Part shown: one piece after another, positions 22,516 through 31,259 of the stretch | How positions within the stretch are numbered: position 1 is the first letter of the stretch | How the letters are laid out: every line of letters begins with the position of its first letter | DNA from: Roseovarius carneus | GTDB lineage: Bacteria; Pseudomonadota; Alphaproteobacteria; Rhodobacterales; Rhodobacteraceae | Direction of reading: 5' to 3' | Assembly (NCBI RefSeq): GCF_020141465.1 | Contig: NZ_JAHSPD010000001.1 | Span: 2,524,374-2,588,373, forward strand | Length of the DNA stretch: 64,000 bases | Position numbers and translations under genes: made by a program | The notes under the pieces: model-generated | Told to the model about the DNA's origin: nothing | The model's database searches: none | The model's input: the letters and a program-made list of their open reading frames with translations, nothing else

Positions 22516-24558
22516 ATGAGTACCGATCCCCTCGTCGTCTTCACGCCTTCGGGCAAACGCGGTCATTTCCCTGTCGGCACCCCGGTTCTCACGGCGGCGC
22601 GCCAGCTGGGTGTCGATCTCGATTCGGTCTGCGGCGGGCGCGGCATATGCTCCAAATGTCAGATCACGCCGTCCTATGGGGAGTTCTCCAAGCACGGGGT
22701 CACGGCGCTTGAGGGGGCTTTGTCCGAGTGGAACGCGGTCGAACAGCGCTATGACGACAAACGCGGGCTGAAAACCGGGCGCAGGCTCGGCTGTCAGGCC
22801 ACCGTCAAGGGCGATATCGTCATCGACGTGCCACCCGAATCTCAGGTCCACCGTCAGGTCGTGCGCAAGGCCGCCTCCACCCGTGCGATGGTCATGGACC
22901 CCGCCACGCGGCTCTATTTCGTCGAGGTGGACGAACCCGACATGCACACCCCCACCGGCGATCTGGAGCGGCTGGAGCGCGCCCTGCGCGAGCAGTGGAA
23001 GATCCCTGCGATCTGCGCCGATCTGACGCTCCTGTCCAAGCTGCAACCCGTTTTGCGCAAGGGCAAATGGCAGGTCACGGTCGCGCTGCACAAATCCCAC
23101 AAAGACACTGTGGCGCGGGTGATCGAGATCTGGCCGGGGCTGCATGAGGGCGGGCTTTACGGGCTGGCCATTGATCTCGGCTCCACCACCATCGCGGCCC
23201 ACCTGACCGATCTTGATACAGGCGCGGTCACCGCGTCTTCGGGCATCATGAACCCGCAAATCCGCTTTGGCGAAGACCTGATGAGCCGGGTCTCCTATGC
23301 GATGATGAACCCCGGCGGCGACAAGGAAATGACCCGCGCCGTGCGCGAGGCGATGGACACGCTTTTTGCCGAGATCGCAGCCGAGGCCGGCATCGACCCC
23401 AGCCTGATCGTGGAGACGGTGATCGTGTGCAACCCGGTCATGCACCACCTGCTGCTGGGCATTGACCCTGTTGAGTTGGGACAGGCCCCTTTCGCGCTGA
23501 CCACCTCCGAAAGCATCTCGATGGATGCGCGTGATCTGGGCCTCACGGCCATCAACGCCCGCGCACGCACCTATATCCTGCCCTGCATCGCGGGCCATGT
23601 GGGCGCGGATGCCGCCGCCGTGGCCCTCTCGGAGGAGCCGGGCAAATCCGATGATCTCGTGCTCATCGTCGATGTGGGCACCAACGCCGAAATCCTTCTG
23701 GGCGACAAATCCCGCGTTCTTGCCTGCTCCTCGCCCACCGGCCCCGCCTTTGAGGGCGCGCAGATCAGCTCGGGCCAGCGCGCGGCCCCTGGCGCGATTG
23801 AGGCGATCCGCATCCACCCCGAGACAAAAGAGCCGCGCTTTCGCGTCATCGGCTGCGAGCTTTGGTCAGATGAGGAAGGCTTTGACGCCGCGACCGCAGT
23901 ATCCGGCATCACGGGCATTTGCGGCTCTGGCATCATCGAGGCCGTGGCCGAGCTGCGCATGGCCGGATTGATGGACGAGAACGGCTTGATGGGCTCTGCC
24001 GAGGCCACGGACACATCCCGCATGGTGGCTGAAGGGCGCACCCATAGCTACCTCGTGCATGATGCAACCGCCGAGGGTGGGCCCCGCATCACCGTCACCC
24101 AAGGCGATATCCGCGCCATTCAACTGGCGAAATCCGCGCTTTATGCGGGCGCGCGGCTGTTGATGGATGAGCGTGGCGTGGACAAGGTGGACCGCGTGGT
24201 GCTGGCGGGTGCGTTCGGTGCGCATATCTCCAACCTGCACGCAATGGTGCTGGGCATGATCCCGGATGCGCATCTCGACAAGGTCACCTCTGCCGGAAAC
24301 GCCGCCGGCACGGGCGCGCGTATCGCGCTCTGCTCGGTCGAGGCGCGGCGCGAGATTGAGCGCGTGGTCGGTCAGATCACCAAGGTCGAGACGGCGATTG
24401 AGCCCAAGTTTCAGGAGCATTTCGTCGCCGCCAACGCGATCCCGCACAAGACGGATACATTCCCGGAGCTTGCGAAAATCACCGCCCTACCAACTCCGAA
24501 TTTCAACGCAGGCTCTGGTGCTGGTGCGGCAGGCGGGCGGCGCAGGCGGCGCGGATAG
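22516..24558 (+). CDS. Ferredoxin-ASKHA corrinoid-activation-like protein (DUF4445)
   Basis: A 680-residue protein. The N-terminal [2Fe-2S] ferredoxin domain (residues 1-100) has the Cys cluster VCGGRGICSKC and a later GCQ. A central linker follows, then an ASKHA ATPase region starting GLAIDLGSTTIAAHLTD (about 216-232) with IVDVGTNAEILLG and GAFGAHIS. This architecture belongs to reductive activators of corrinoid proteins (RamA/RACo type), which reset Co(II) to Co(I) in methyltransferase systems. AAGGAG sits 5 bp before the ATG. No corrinoid protein or methyltransferase gene lies in the window, so its partner is encoded elsewhere. Confidence 0.85.
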   Translation: MSTDPLVVFTPSGKRGHFPVGTPVLTAARQLGVDLDSVCGGRGICSKCQITPSYGEFSKHGVTALEGALSEWNAVEQRYDDKRGLKTGRRLGCQATVKGDIVIDVPPESQVHRQVVRKAASTRAMVMDPATRLYFVEVDEPDMHTPTGDLERLERALREQWKIPAICADLTLLSKLQPVLRKGKWQVTVALHKSHKDTVARVIEIWPGLHEGGLYGLAIDLGSTTIAAHLTDLDTGAVTASSGIMNPQIRFGEDLMSRVSYAMMNPGGDKEMTRAVREAMDTLFAEIAAEAGIDPSLIVETVIVCNPVMHHLLLGIDPVELGQAPFALTTSESISMDARDLGLTAINARARTYILPCIAGHVGADAAAVALSEEPGKSDDLVLIVDVGTNAEILLGDKSRVLACSSPTGPAFEGAQISSGQRAAPGAIEAIRIHPETKEPRFRVIGCELWSDEEGFDAATAVSGITGICGSGIIEAVAELRMAGLMDENGLMGSAEATDTSRMVAEGRTHSYLVHDATAEGGPRITVTQGDIRAIQLAKSALYAGARLLMDERGVDKVDRVVLAGAFGAHISNLHAMVLGMIPDAHLDKVTSAGNAAGTGARIALCSVEARREIERVVGQITKVETAIEPKFQEHFVAANAIPHKTDTFPELAKITALPTPNFNAGSGAGAAGGRRRRRG

Positions 24559-24612
24559 GTTCATGGGTGAGGCTGCGGATCATATCCGGGGCCTCGCGCG
24601 CGCCATCAAACC

Positions 24613-25239
24613 TCAGTAATTGCCCGCCACGTATTTCGCGATGGCCCCGCCGCGTGAATTCACGTCCAGCTTTTGGTAGATCGCCTTGAGGTAATACTTC
24701 ACCGTATTCTCCGACAGGCCCAACCGGGCCGATATCTGAAAATTCGTCAGACCATCGACCAAAAGCCCAAGGATCTCATGCTCGCGCCGCGACAGGCTAT
24801 CTGCCTGCTCATTGGTGAGGCGGCGCAGAATATCCGTGGGCACGATCGAGTGCCCCTCCACCAGCTTGCCCAGTATCTTGGGCAGGCTGATTAATATCTG
24901 GCTCATCATGCAGACAGAATTGGCCCCAGACTTGATCGCCGCGCGGATAAAGGCAAACTCCGTCTCGTCGGCCACCACGACAACCATCGCCGCCGGGTAA
25001 TCCCGCCGCAGCATGTCCAGCGCATCCGACAAATCCGCATCCGCAAGCCGCACGCCAAGGATCACGATCACCTGCCCCCGCTCGGCCTCCAGCAGCTTGC
25101 GCAGACCGGAAAGCTCGGTCGCGAAGCTGCCCAGCTCCACACCGGGAATCTGTCCCAGAAGCGACCCGATGCCCTGACACACGATCAATTGGCGATCGGC
25201 CACAATAACACGAGAGATGGGGAGAGCGATTTCATCCAT
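24613..25239 (-). CDS. LuxR/NarL-type regulator with degenerate receiver domain
   Basis: A 208-residue regulator. The C-terminal GerE helix-turn-helix spans about residues 143-205, with [18 protein letters not shown] then [23 protein letters not shown]. The N-terminal half aligns with a response-regulator receiver, but the phosphoacceptor Asp position is Gly (VIVILGVRL), the first acidic pair reads VADR, and the conserved Lys after GA is absent (GANSVCMM). It probably does not work by phosphorylation. I chose the ATG at 25239 because residues upstream of it do not resemble the family. It is divergent from the serine-cycle gene sgaA. Confidence 0.87.
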   Translation of the reverse strand: MDEIALPISRVIVADRQLIVCQGIGSLLGQIPGVELGSFATELSGLRKLLEAERGQVIVILGVRLADADLSDALDMLRRDYPAAMVVVVADETEFAFIRAAIKSGANSVCMMSQILISLPKILGKLVEGHSIVPTDILRRLTNEQADSLSRREHEILGLLVDGLTNFQISARLGLSENTVKYYLKAIYQKLDVNSRGGAIAKYVAGNY

Positions 25240-25354
25240 CCGACATAGCTGCACAACCGCGCGTGGATTGTCACGCGATTCTCGCGCATTGAGGGTATAA
25301 GCGGCGCAGAGCCGCGACAGCCCCCCTGCCCAGCAGACCGCCACGCCACCCCAG

Positions 25355-25375
25355 CGGGTAGCGTCGCCCTACCCG
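25355..25375. promoter_or_regulatory. Palindromic operator A, luxR/sgaA divergent spacer
   Basis: CGGGTAG-N7-CTACCCG, followed by TTCG. It sits almost exactly midway in the 242-bp spacer between the LuxR-type regulator and sgaA. The same 7-7-7 arrangement, including the trailing TTCG, recurs at 27840-27860 before mcl. The size and symmetry fit a dimeric GerE-type regulator. Confidence 0.7.
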
Positions 25376-25481
25376 TTCGCGCACTCCTGTCGCCCCCTGC
25401 TCGCTCAGGCCATTCCTTCGGGGATATCCGCACGTGGACCCCCATAAGATAGTGCAGCCAAACCTCAGGAGGAGATATATC

Positions 25482-26660
25482 ATGAACGGCAACAAGCACC
25501 TATTCATCCCCGGCCCCACCAACGTGCCAGAAGAGGTGCGTCGCGCCATGAACGTGCCGATGGAAGATATGCGCGCGCCGGACTTTGGCCCCTTCGTCAC
25601 CGACCTGCTGACCGACATGAAAAAGGCCTTCCGCATGGAAAATGGCCGTGTCTTCATTTTCCCCTCCTCCGGGACCGGCGCGTGGGAATCGGCGATCCAG
25701 AACACGCTGACGGCGGGAGACAAGGTTTTGATGTCGCGCTTTGGTCAGTTCAGCCTGCTTTGGGTCGATATGGCCGAGCGTCTGGGCCTGACTGTTGAGC
25801 TGTGTGATGTGGAATGGGGCAAGGGTGTGCCGCTTGAGGATTACGAGCGTATCCTGAAGGCCGACACCAAGCATGAGATCAAAGCCGTCTTCGCCACCCA
25901 GAATGAGACCGCCACAGGCGTGTCCTCGGACGTGGAGGGCGTGCGCCGCGCGTTGGATGCAGCAGGCCACCCTGCGATGCTTTTCGTGGATGGCGTAAGC
26001 TCCATCGCATCGATCCCGTTCGAGATGGAGAAATGGGGCGTCGACCTGGCCGTGTCCGGCAGCCAAAAAGGTTTCATGCTGCCCGCCGGCCTCGGCTTTC
26101 TCGCGGCAAGCGACAAGGCGCTGGCCGCCAACGCATCGAACGCGCCCAAAATGACCCGCTGCTATTTCAGCTTTGAGGACATGATCAAGCTGAACGATAC
26201 TGGCTATTTCCCCTACACGCCCGCAACACAGCTTTTGCGCGGTCTGCGCACGGCGCTCGACATGATCCTTGCGGATGGGATGGAAGCCATCTGGGCGCGC
26301 CACAAATTCCACGCCGAAGGTGTGCGTAAAGCCGTCGCCGCATGGGACGGGTGCGAATTGGTCGCACGTGGCCCCGAATGGGCGTCCGACACAGTGTCCG
26401 CCATCTACACGCCCGAGGGCGTCGATGCGCGCGATGTCATCTCCGGGGCCTACACCAAATACCAGACGTCGCTGGGCACGGGCCTCAACAAGCTGATGGG
26501 CAAGGCGTTCCGTATCGGCCACCTTGGCTCGCTCAACCCCGTCATGCTCTGCGGTGCGATTTCCGCCGCCGAAATGGCCCTTCTGGATGCAGGAGCAAAG
26601 ATCGAGCCCGGCTCCGGCGTTGCCGCCGCGCAAGAGCATTACCGCACCAAAAGCGCGTAA
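25482..26660 (+). CDS. sgaA: Serine--glyoxylate aminotransferase
   Basis: PLP enzyme of the serine cycle; converts serine plus glyoxylate to hydroxypyruvate plus glycine. The ATG at 25482 follows AGGAGGAG and gives 392 residues starting MNGNKHLFIPGPTNVPEEVRR, the class-V aminotransferase N-terminus. The PLP Lys is in SGSQKGFMLPAG (about residue 196). Aspartate-glyoxylate aminotransferase (BhcA) is a close relative, but the other genes of the beta-hydroxyaspartate cycle are absent and serine-cycle genes follow directly. It is the first gene of a two-gene unit with hprA. Confidence 0.9.
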   Translation: MNGNKHLFIPGPTNVPEEVRRAMNVPMEDMRAPDFGPFVTDLLTDMKKAFRMENGRVFIFPSSGTGAWESAIQNTLTAGDKVLMSRFGQFSLLWVDMAERLGLTVELCDVEWGKGVPLEDYERILKADTKHEIKAVFATQNETATGVSSDVEGVRRALDAAGHPAMLFVDGVSSIASIPFEMEKWGVDLAVSGSQKGFMLPAGLGFLAASDKALAANASNAPKMTRCYFSFEDMIKLNDTGYFPYTPATQLLRGLRTALDMILADGMEAIWARHKFHAEGVRKAVAAWDGCELVARGPEWASDTVSAIYTPEGVDARDVISGAYTKYQTSLGTGLNKLMGKAFRIGHLGSLNPVMLCGAISAAEMALLDAGAKIEPGSGVAAAQEHYRTKSA

Positions 26661-26671
26661 GGAGAGCAGAT

Positions 26672-27646
26672 ATGAGCAATACCAAAATCCTCGTCACCCG
26701 CCAATGGCCCACCGGCCCGCAAGAGCGGCTGGCGGCCAGCCATGATGTGACCTTCCGCGCGCCCGACACGACGATGAGCCATGACGAGTTCATGGCCGCC
26801 GCCAAGGAGTATGACGTGATCATGCCCACCGTGTCCGACAAGATCCCGGCAGAGTTCTACCCGGCGGCCAAAGGCAAGGTAAAGATCCTCGCGAGCTACG
26901 GTGTGGGCTACAACCATATCGACGTGGAGGCCGCGCGCGCCAATGGCATCGCGGTGACCAACACGCCCGATGTTTTGACCGATTGCACCGCCGACCTGGC
27001 GATGGGGCTGCTTCTGGCCGCCGCGCGCCGGATTGGTGAGGGCGAGCGTGAGACCCGCGCGGGAAAATGGGAAGGCTGGCGGCCCACCCATATGATTGGC
27101 AAGAAAGTCACGGGGGCCACCATCGGCATCGTGGGCTTTGGCCGTATTGGTCAGGCAATGGCGCGGCGCGCGCATTTTGGCTTTGGCATGAAGGTCGTGT
27201 TTCAAGACGCATGGAACGTGCCCGACGATATCAAGGCCGCGAATGGCAATGCCGAGCAACTTGGCAGCATTGAAGAGGTGGCCGCAGCCTCGGATTTTCT
27301 GTCTCTGCACTGCCCCGGTGGGGATGCCACGTTCAAATTGATCAACGCCGATATCTTCAAGGCGATGAAGCCCGGCTGCATCCTCGTGAACTCCGCGCGC
27401 GGCGATGTGGTGGATGAGGACGCGCTTTTCGATGCGCTCGATGCAGGCACTCTAACCGCGGCGGGCCTCGATGTGTTCATGGGCGAGCCTGCGCTGGACC
27501 CACGGTTTTTGAAATACGAAAACCTCGTTCTCGCGCCGCATCTTGGCAGTGCCACGGACGGCACGCGCGATGCGATGGGCCACCGCGCCATCGACAATAT
27601 GGAAGCCTTCCTGAAGGGCGACACGCCAGGCGATCTGGTCAGCTAA
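26672..27646 (+). CDS. hprA: D-glycerate dehydrogenase / hydroxypyruvate reductase
   Basis: Reduces hydroxypyruvate from SgaA to D-glycerate with NAD(P)H. The 324 residues form a D-2-hydroxyacid dehydrogenase: substrate-domain ASYGVGYNHID (about 70-80), NAD site GIVGFGRIGQAMARRA, catalytic Arg in NSARGDVVDEDAL, and Glu and His in the GLDVFMGEP and LAPHLGSAT motifs. The ATG lies 11 bp after the sgaA stop behind AAGGAGAG. A strong terminator follows, which closes the sgaA-hprA unit. Confidence 0.92.
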   Translation: MSNTKILVTRQWPTGPQERLAASHDVTFRAPDTTMSHDEFMAAAKEYDVIMPTVSDKIPAEFYPAAKGKVKILASYGVGYNHIDVEAARANGIAVTNTPDVLTDCTADLAMGLLLAAARRIGEGERETRAGKWEGWRPTHMIGKKVTGATIGIVGFGRIGQAMARRAHFGFGMKVVFQDAWNVPDDIKAANGNAEQLGSIEEVAAASDFLSLHCPGGDATFKLINADIFKAMKPGCILVNSARGDVVDEDALFDALDAGTLTAAGLDVFMGEPALDPRFLKYENLVLAPHLGSATDGTRDAMGHRAIDNMEAFLKGDTPGDLVS

Positions 27647-27667
27647 CCTGCGCTGAACAACATCTAG

Positions 27668-27697
27668 AAAGGCCGCCGCATTCCTCGGCGGCCTTTT
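27668..27697 (+). terminator. Intrinsic terminator of sgaA-hprA
   Basis: Arms AAAGGCCGCCG and CGGCGGCCTTT form an 11-bp stem around a 7-base loop, ending in TTTT, 21 bp after the hprA stop. Confidence 0.9.
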
Positions 27698-27839
27698 GCG
27701 TTTGCAGCCATACGGCGGCGTATTTCGCAAAGACCGCCCAAGGCCGCACCTGCATGAAGTTTTGTATCTTAAGCTTATGTTTTTATGAGTAAAACCAAAC
27801 AGCCATTCAGTGTGCACCAGCACTCCACCTGCCAGAAAA

Positions 27840-27860
27840 CGGGTAGGCCGCCCCTACCCG
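27840..27860. promoter_or_regulatory. Palindromic operator B upstream of mcl
   Basis: CGGGTAG-N7-CTACCCG followed by TTCG is the second copy of the motif at 25355-25375. Here the symmetry extends one base further each way into the N7 and flanks (ACGGGTAGG/CCTACCCGT). It ends 135 bp before the mcl start. A further half-site CTACCC begins 42 bp downstream of the right arm, four helical turns away on the same face. Confidence 0.7.
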
Positions 27861-27995
27861 TTCGGACCACCCGGCAAGGTGGCGGGCCGCCGATCCTACC
27901 CAAGGGAAAGTGTCTCGGCCGCACCTTACGGGGCAAGCTTATTACGCAACGCTCTGGCGGGGTCTCCCCGCCGATGATTCCAGGGAGGGACCCCC

Positions 27996-28943
27996 ATGAG
28001 CTACACACTTCACCCACTGAAAAAGCAACGTCTTCAACGCTCTGAGCTGGCTGTGCCGGGCTCGAACCCATCGATGATCGACAAAGCTGCTGATTCGAAC
28101 GTGGACGTCATATTCCTTGATCTCGAAGACGCGGTGGCCCCCCCCGAGAAGGTGCAGGCTCGCAAAAACATCATTCAGGCGCTCAATGACATCGACTGGA
28201 AAGCCAAGGGCAAGACGATGTGTATCCGTATCAACGGGCTGGATACGCATTACATGTACCGCGATGTGGTTGATATCGTTGAGCAAGCGGGTCAGCACCT
28301 CGATACGATCCTCGTGCCCAAAGTGGGTGTGCCGAGCGACATGTATACCGTCGAGACCATGGTGAGCCAGATCGAAGAGGCGATGGGCTACACCCACCAG
28401 ATCGGCCTTGAGGCGCTGATTGAAACAGCCCTCGGCATGGCCAATGTCGAGGCGATTGCCGCCGCCCCCGGCCGGATCGAGGCGATGCATTTTGGCGTGG
28501 CTGATTACGCCGCCTCCAACCGCGCGCGCACCGTCGTCATCGGCGGCCTGAACCCCGACTACCCCGGTGATCAGTGGCACTTTGCCCTGTCGCGCATGAC
28601 CGTCGCCTGCCGCGCTTATGGCCTGCGCGCCATTGACGGCCCCTTCGGTGATTTCAACGATCCCGATGGTTATATCCTCGCCGCCAAGCGCGCCGCCGCT
28701 TTGGGCATTGAGGGCAAATGGGCCATTCACCCCAGCCAGATCGACATGGCCAATGATGTGTTCTCGCCACCCGAGGCTGAAGTGACCCGTGCGCGCAACA
28801 TCATCAAAGCCCTGCGTGAGGCCGAGGCCCAAGGCAAAGGGGCTGCCAGCCTTGATGGCAAGATGATCGACGCCGCTTCCGAGCGGATGGCCAACAACGT
28901 GCTGACCGTTGCGGATGCAATCGAAGCGAAGAACGGAGGCTAA
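27996..28943 (+). CDS. mcl: L-malyl-CoA/beta-methylmalyl-CoA lyase
   Basis: Cleaves malyl-CoA to glyoxylate and acetyl-CoA; the Mg-dependent lyase that closes the serine cycle. The 315 residues of the CitE/HpcH fold show [29 protein letters not shown] with acidic metal ligands, ALIETALGM with the conserved Glu, and [11 protein letters not shown] near the C-terminus. GGGAGGGA precedes the ATG. It starts a separate unit with mtkA and mtkB. In Rhodobacterales this enzyme also serves the ethylmalonyl-CoA pathway, so both roles are possible. Confidence 0.93.
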   Translation: MSYTLHPLKKQRLQRSELAVPGSNPSMIDKAADSNVDVIFLDLEDAVAPPEKVQARKNIIQALNDIDWKAKGKTMCIRINGLDTHYMYRDVVDIVEQAGQHLDTILVPKVGVPSDMYTVETMVSQIEEAMGYTHQIGLEALIETALGMANVEAIAAAPGRIEAMHFGVADYAASNRARTVVIGGLNPDYPGDQWHFALSRMTVACRAYGLRAIDGPFGDFNDPDGYILAAKRAAALGIEGKWAIHPSQIDMANDVFSPPEAEVTRARNIIKALREAEAQGKGAASLDGKMIDAASERMANNVLTVADAIEAKNGG

Positions 28944-28947
28944 GCAT

Positions 28948-30138
28948 ATGGATATCCACGAGTATCAGGCCAAGGATCTGCTGAAGCGCTTCGGGGTCAA
29001 TGTCCCCCGTGGTGGCATCGCCTACAGCCCCGAGCAGGCCGTGTACCGCGCCCGCGAGCTTTCTGGTGAGAAATGCGTGGTCAAGGCACAGATCCATTCC
29101 GGCGCGCGCGGCAAAGCGGGCGGCGTGCGGATTTGTTCCTCGGATGATGAGATTTCCGAGGCCGCAAGCTGGATGTTGGGCCGCAAGCTTGTCACGCACC
29201 AGACCGGCCCGCAGGGCAAGATGGTGGGTCGCCTCTATATCGAGGAAGCCACTGACATTGCGCAGGAAATATACCTCGCCTTCGTGATGGACCGCACCGA
29301 GGAGCGTGTGGTTGTCGTGGCCTCTGCTCAGGGCGGCATGGAGATCGAGGAGATTTCCGAGAACGAGCCCGAGAGCATCATCCGCTCCGTGGTTGACCCT
29401 GCCGTGGGGATGCAGAACTTCCAAGCGCGCGAGATTGCGTTTCAACTTGGTCTCGATCCCTCCCTGATCAACCAAGCCACCAAAACCATCGTTGGCGCCT
29501 ACCGCGCCATGGATGAGCTTGACGCGAGCATGGTTGAGATCAACCCGCTCGTGGTAACCGGCGGTGGCGAGATTGTCGCCCTCGACGCAAAGCTCAGCTT
29601 CGACAACAACGCCCTTTTCCGCCGCCCGGAAATCTCCGAGCTGCGCGACAAGAGCCAGGAAGACCCGCGCGAAACCTATGCGGAGGATCGTGGGCTGAAC
29701 TACATTGGTCTTGATGGCGAAATCGGTTGTATCGTGAACGGTGCGGGCCTCGCGATGGCCACGCTCGATATGATCAAGATGGCCGGCGGCGAGCCTGCGA
29801 ACTTCCTCGATGTGGGTGGCGGCGCAAGCCCTGAGCGTGTTTTGATGTCGTTCAAAGCGGTTCTCAACGATCCAAACGTGGAGGCGATCCTTGTGAACAT
29901 CTTCGCCGGGATCAACCGCTGTGACTGGATTGCCGAGGGCGTTGTGCGCGCGGTGCAGGAGCTGGAACTGACCATGCCCCTCGTCGTGCGCCTGTCGGGC
30001 ACAAATGTCGACGAGGGCCGCGCTTTGATTAATGAAAGCGGGCTCAACATCATCACAGCCGACACATTGGCCGAGGCAGCAGACAAAGTGGTCGCCGCGT
30101 GGAAAGACGCGCGCAGCAAGAACGGAGGGGCGGTCTGA
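28948..30138 (+). CDS. mtkA: Malate--CoA ligase beta subunit
   Basis: ATP-grasp subunit of malate thiokinase, which makes malyl-CoA from malate, CoA and ATP. The 396 residues begin [17 protein letters not shown], with [16 protein letters not shown] in the nucleotide site, and contain [13 protein letters not shown] and the INPLVV motif. It resembles SucC, but the serine-cycle context, the neighbouring mcl, and the close match of several stretches to Methylobacterium MtkA as I recall it favour the malate enzyme. It starts 4 bp after the mcl stop and overlaps the mtkB start by one base. Confidence 0.9.
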   Translation: MDIHEYQAKDLLKRFGVNVPRGGIAYSPEQAVYRARELSGEKCVVKAQIHSGARGKAGGVRICSSDDEISEAASWMLGRKLVTHQTGPQGKMVGRLYIEEATDIAQEIYLAFVMDRTEERVVVVASAQGGMEIEEISENEPESIIRSVVDPAVGMQNFQAREIAFQLGLDPSLINQATKTIVGAYRAMDELDASMVEINPLVVTGGGEIVALDAKLSFDNNALFRRPEISELRDKSQEDPRETYAEDRGLNYIGLDGEIGCIVNGAGLAMATLDMIKMAGGEPANFLDVGGGASPERVLMSFKAVLNDPNVEAILVNIFAGINRCDWIAEGVVRAVQELELTMPLVVRLSGTNVDEGRALINESGLNIITADTLAEAADKVVAAWKDARSKNGGAV

Positions 30139-31019
30139 TGGCAATCCTGATCGACAAAAACAGCAAGGTTCTGGTCACCGGTTTGACGGGCCGCATCGGC
30201 AGCTTTCACGCCTCCGAGATGGCGGAATATGGCACCAATGTCGTGGGCGGCGTGACCCCCGGCAAGGGCGGCAGCACACATAATGGCCTGCCAGTCTTCA
30301 ACACTGTCAAAGGCGCTGTGGCCGAAACAGGGGCCGATCTTGTGATCGCCTTCGTGCCGCCGCCCTTCGCCGCCGACAGCATCATGGAAGCCGCGGATGC
30401 CGGCATCAAAACCTGCGTCTGTATCGCCGACGGCATCCCCACACAGGACATGATCCGCGTGAAGCGCTACATGCGCCGCTACAAGGCCGAGAGCAAGATG
30501 CGCCTCATCGGGCCAAACTGCGCCGGGATCATCACCCCTGGTCAGGCCTTCGCGGGTCTCATGCCCCCCCATATCTACCTGCCGGGCCGTGTCGGCATCG
30601 TGGGCCGCTCGGGTACGCTGGGATATGAGGCCGCAAGCCAGATGAAGACCTATGGCATCGGCGTCAGCTCCTCCATCGGTATCGGCGGCGATCCGATCAA
30701 CGGCTCCAGCTTCCGCGATATTCTTGAGCTTTTCGAGAATGATCCTGATACTGATGCGGTCGTCATGGTGGGCGAAATCGGCGGCCCGCAAGAGGCCGAA
30801 GCCGCGGAATACATCCGCGACCACATGACCAAACCTGTTGCCGCCTATATCGCGGGTCTGTCAGCGCCCAAGGGCCGCACGATGGGCCATGCCGGGGCCA
30901 TCGTGTCTGCCTTCGGCGAAAGCGCGCAGGAAAAGGTCGAAATCCTGGGCCAGGCGGGCGTCACGATCGTGCCCACCCCGTCGGCCTTTGGCGAGACCGT
31001 GCAGAAAATGATGGCTTGA
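30138..31019 (+). CDS. mtkB: Malate--CoA ligase alpha subunit
   Basis: CoA-binding subunit of malate thiokinase. The 293 residues carry the CoA-binding Rossmann part (VTGLTGRIGSFHASEM, then NVVGGVTPGKGG), IGPNCAGIITPG, and the phosphohistidine loop with MGHAGAIVSAFGE near residue 254. SucD is the close relative; the pairing with mtkA and mcl assigns it to the serine cycle. The stop of mtkA and the start of mtkB overlap as TGATG. A 14-bp-stem terminator lies 45 bp downstream. No ppc gene follows, unlike the Methylobacterium order. Confidence 0.9.
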   Translation: MAILIDKNSKVLVTGLTGRIGSFHASEMAEYGTNVVGGVTPGKGGSTHNGLPVFNTVKGAVAETGADLVIAFVPPPFAADSIMEAADAGIKTCVCIADGIPTQDMIRVKRYMRRYKAESKMRLIGPNCAGIITPGQAFAGLMPPHIYLPGRVGIVGRSGTLGYEAASQMKTYGIGVSSSIGIGGDPINGSSFRDILELFENDPDTDAVVMVGEIGGPQEAEAAEYIRDHMTKPVAAYIAGLSAPKGRTMGHAGAIVSAFGESAQEKVEILGQAGVTIVPTPSAFGETVQKMMA

Positions 31020-31063
31020 CCCTGACGGCCTAGGTTTCAAAACGCGCATTGTGTGCCAATGAA

Positions 31064-31101
31064 GCGCCGGTGGAGATGTCCCTCTCCACCGGCGCTTTTT
31101 C
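31064..31101 (+). terminator. Intrinsic terminator of mcl-mtkA-mtkB
   Basis: A perfect 14-bp stem (31064-31077 with 31084-31097, arms starting AGCGCCGG) around a 6-base loop, followed by TTTT, 45 bp after the mtkB stop. Confidence 0.92.
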
Positions 31102-31259
31102 GTACGCGCCCTGTGGTGCTCTACTGTGGCACAAAAACCCCGCCTTATTCCTGCCTTTTTTCCATCCCACGACTGCCCCGATACGCGGCAAATTTGGGAA
31201 AATAGGCAGAAAGACCCACTCGCCCTTGTCGGCAGGTCGCAAATAAGGAGGCACATAAG

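Larger units (their letters stand above)
27647..27995. other. Spacer between hprA and mcl with terminator and operator B
   Basis: This 349-bp spacer has no gene. It holds the hprA terminator (27668-27697), an AT-rich stretch (27755-27800), the palindromic operator B (27840-27860), an extra half-site CTACCC at 27896-27901, and the mcl ribosome-binding site. The mcl-mtkA-mtkB promoter therefore presumably lies within about 27760-27970. Confidence 0.7.

Noticed and set aside
25482..26660. Reading sgaA as BhcA of the beta-hydroxyaspartate cycle
   Set aside because: bhcB, bhcC and bhcD are absent; hydroxypyruvate reductase, malyl-CoA lyase and malate thiokinase follow instead.
28948..31019. Reading mtkA-mtkB as succinyl-CoA synthetase sucC-sucD
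   Set aside because: The operon with mcl and the close resemblance of several stretches to Methylobacterium MtkA/MtkB favour malate-CoA ligase. A sequence tree would settle it.
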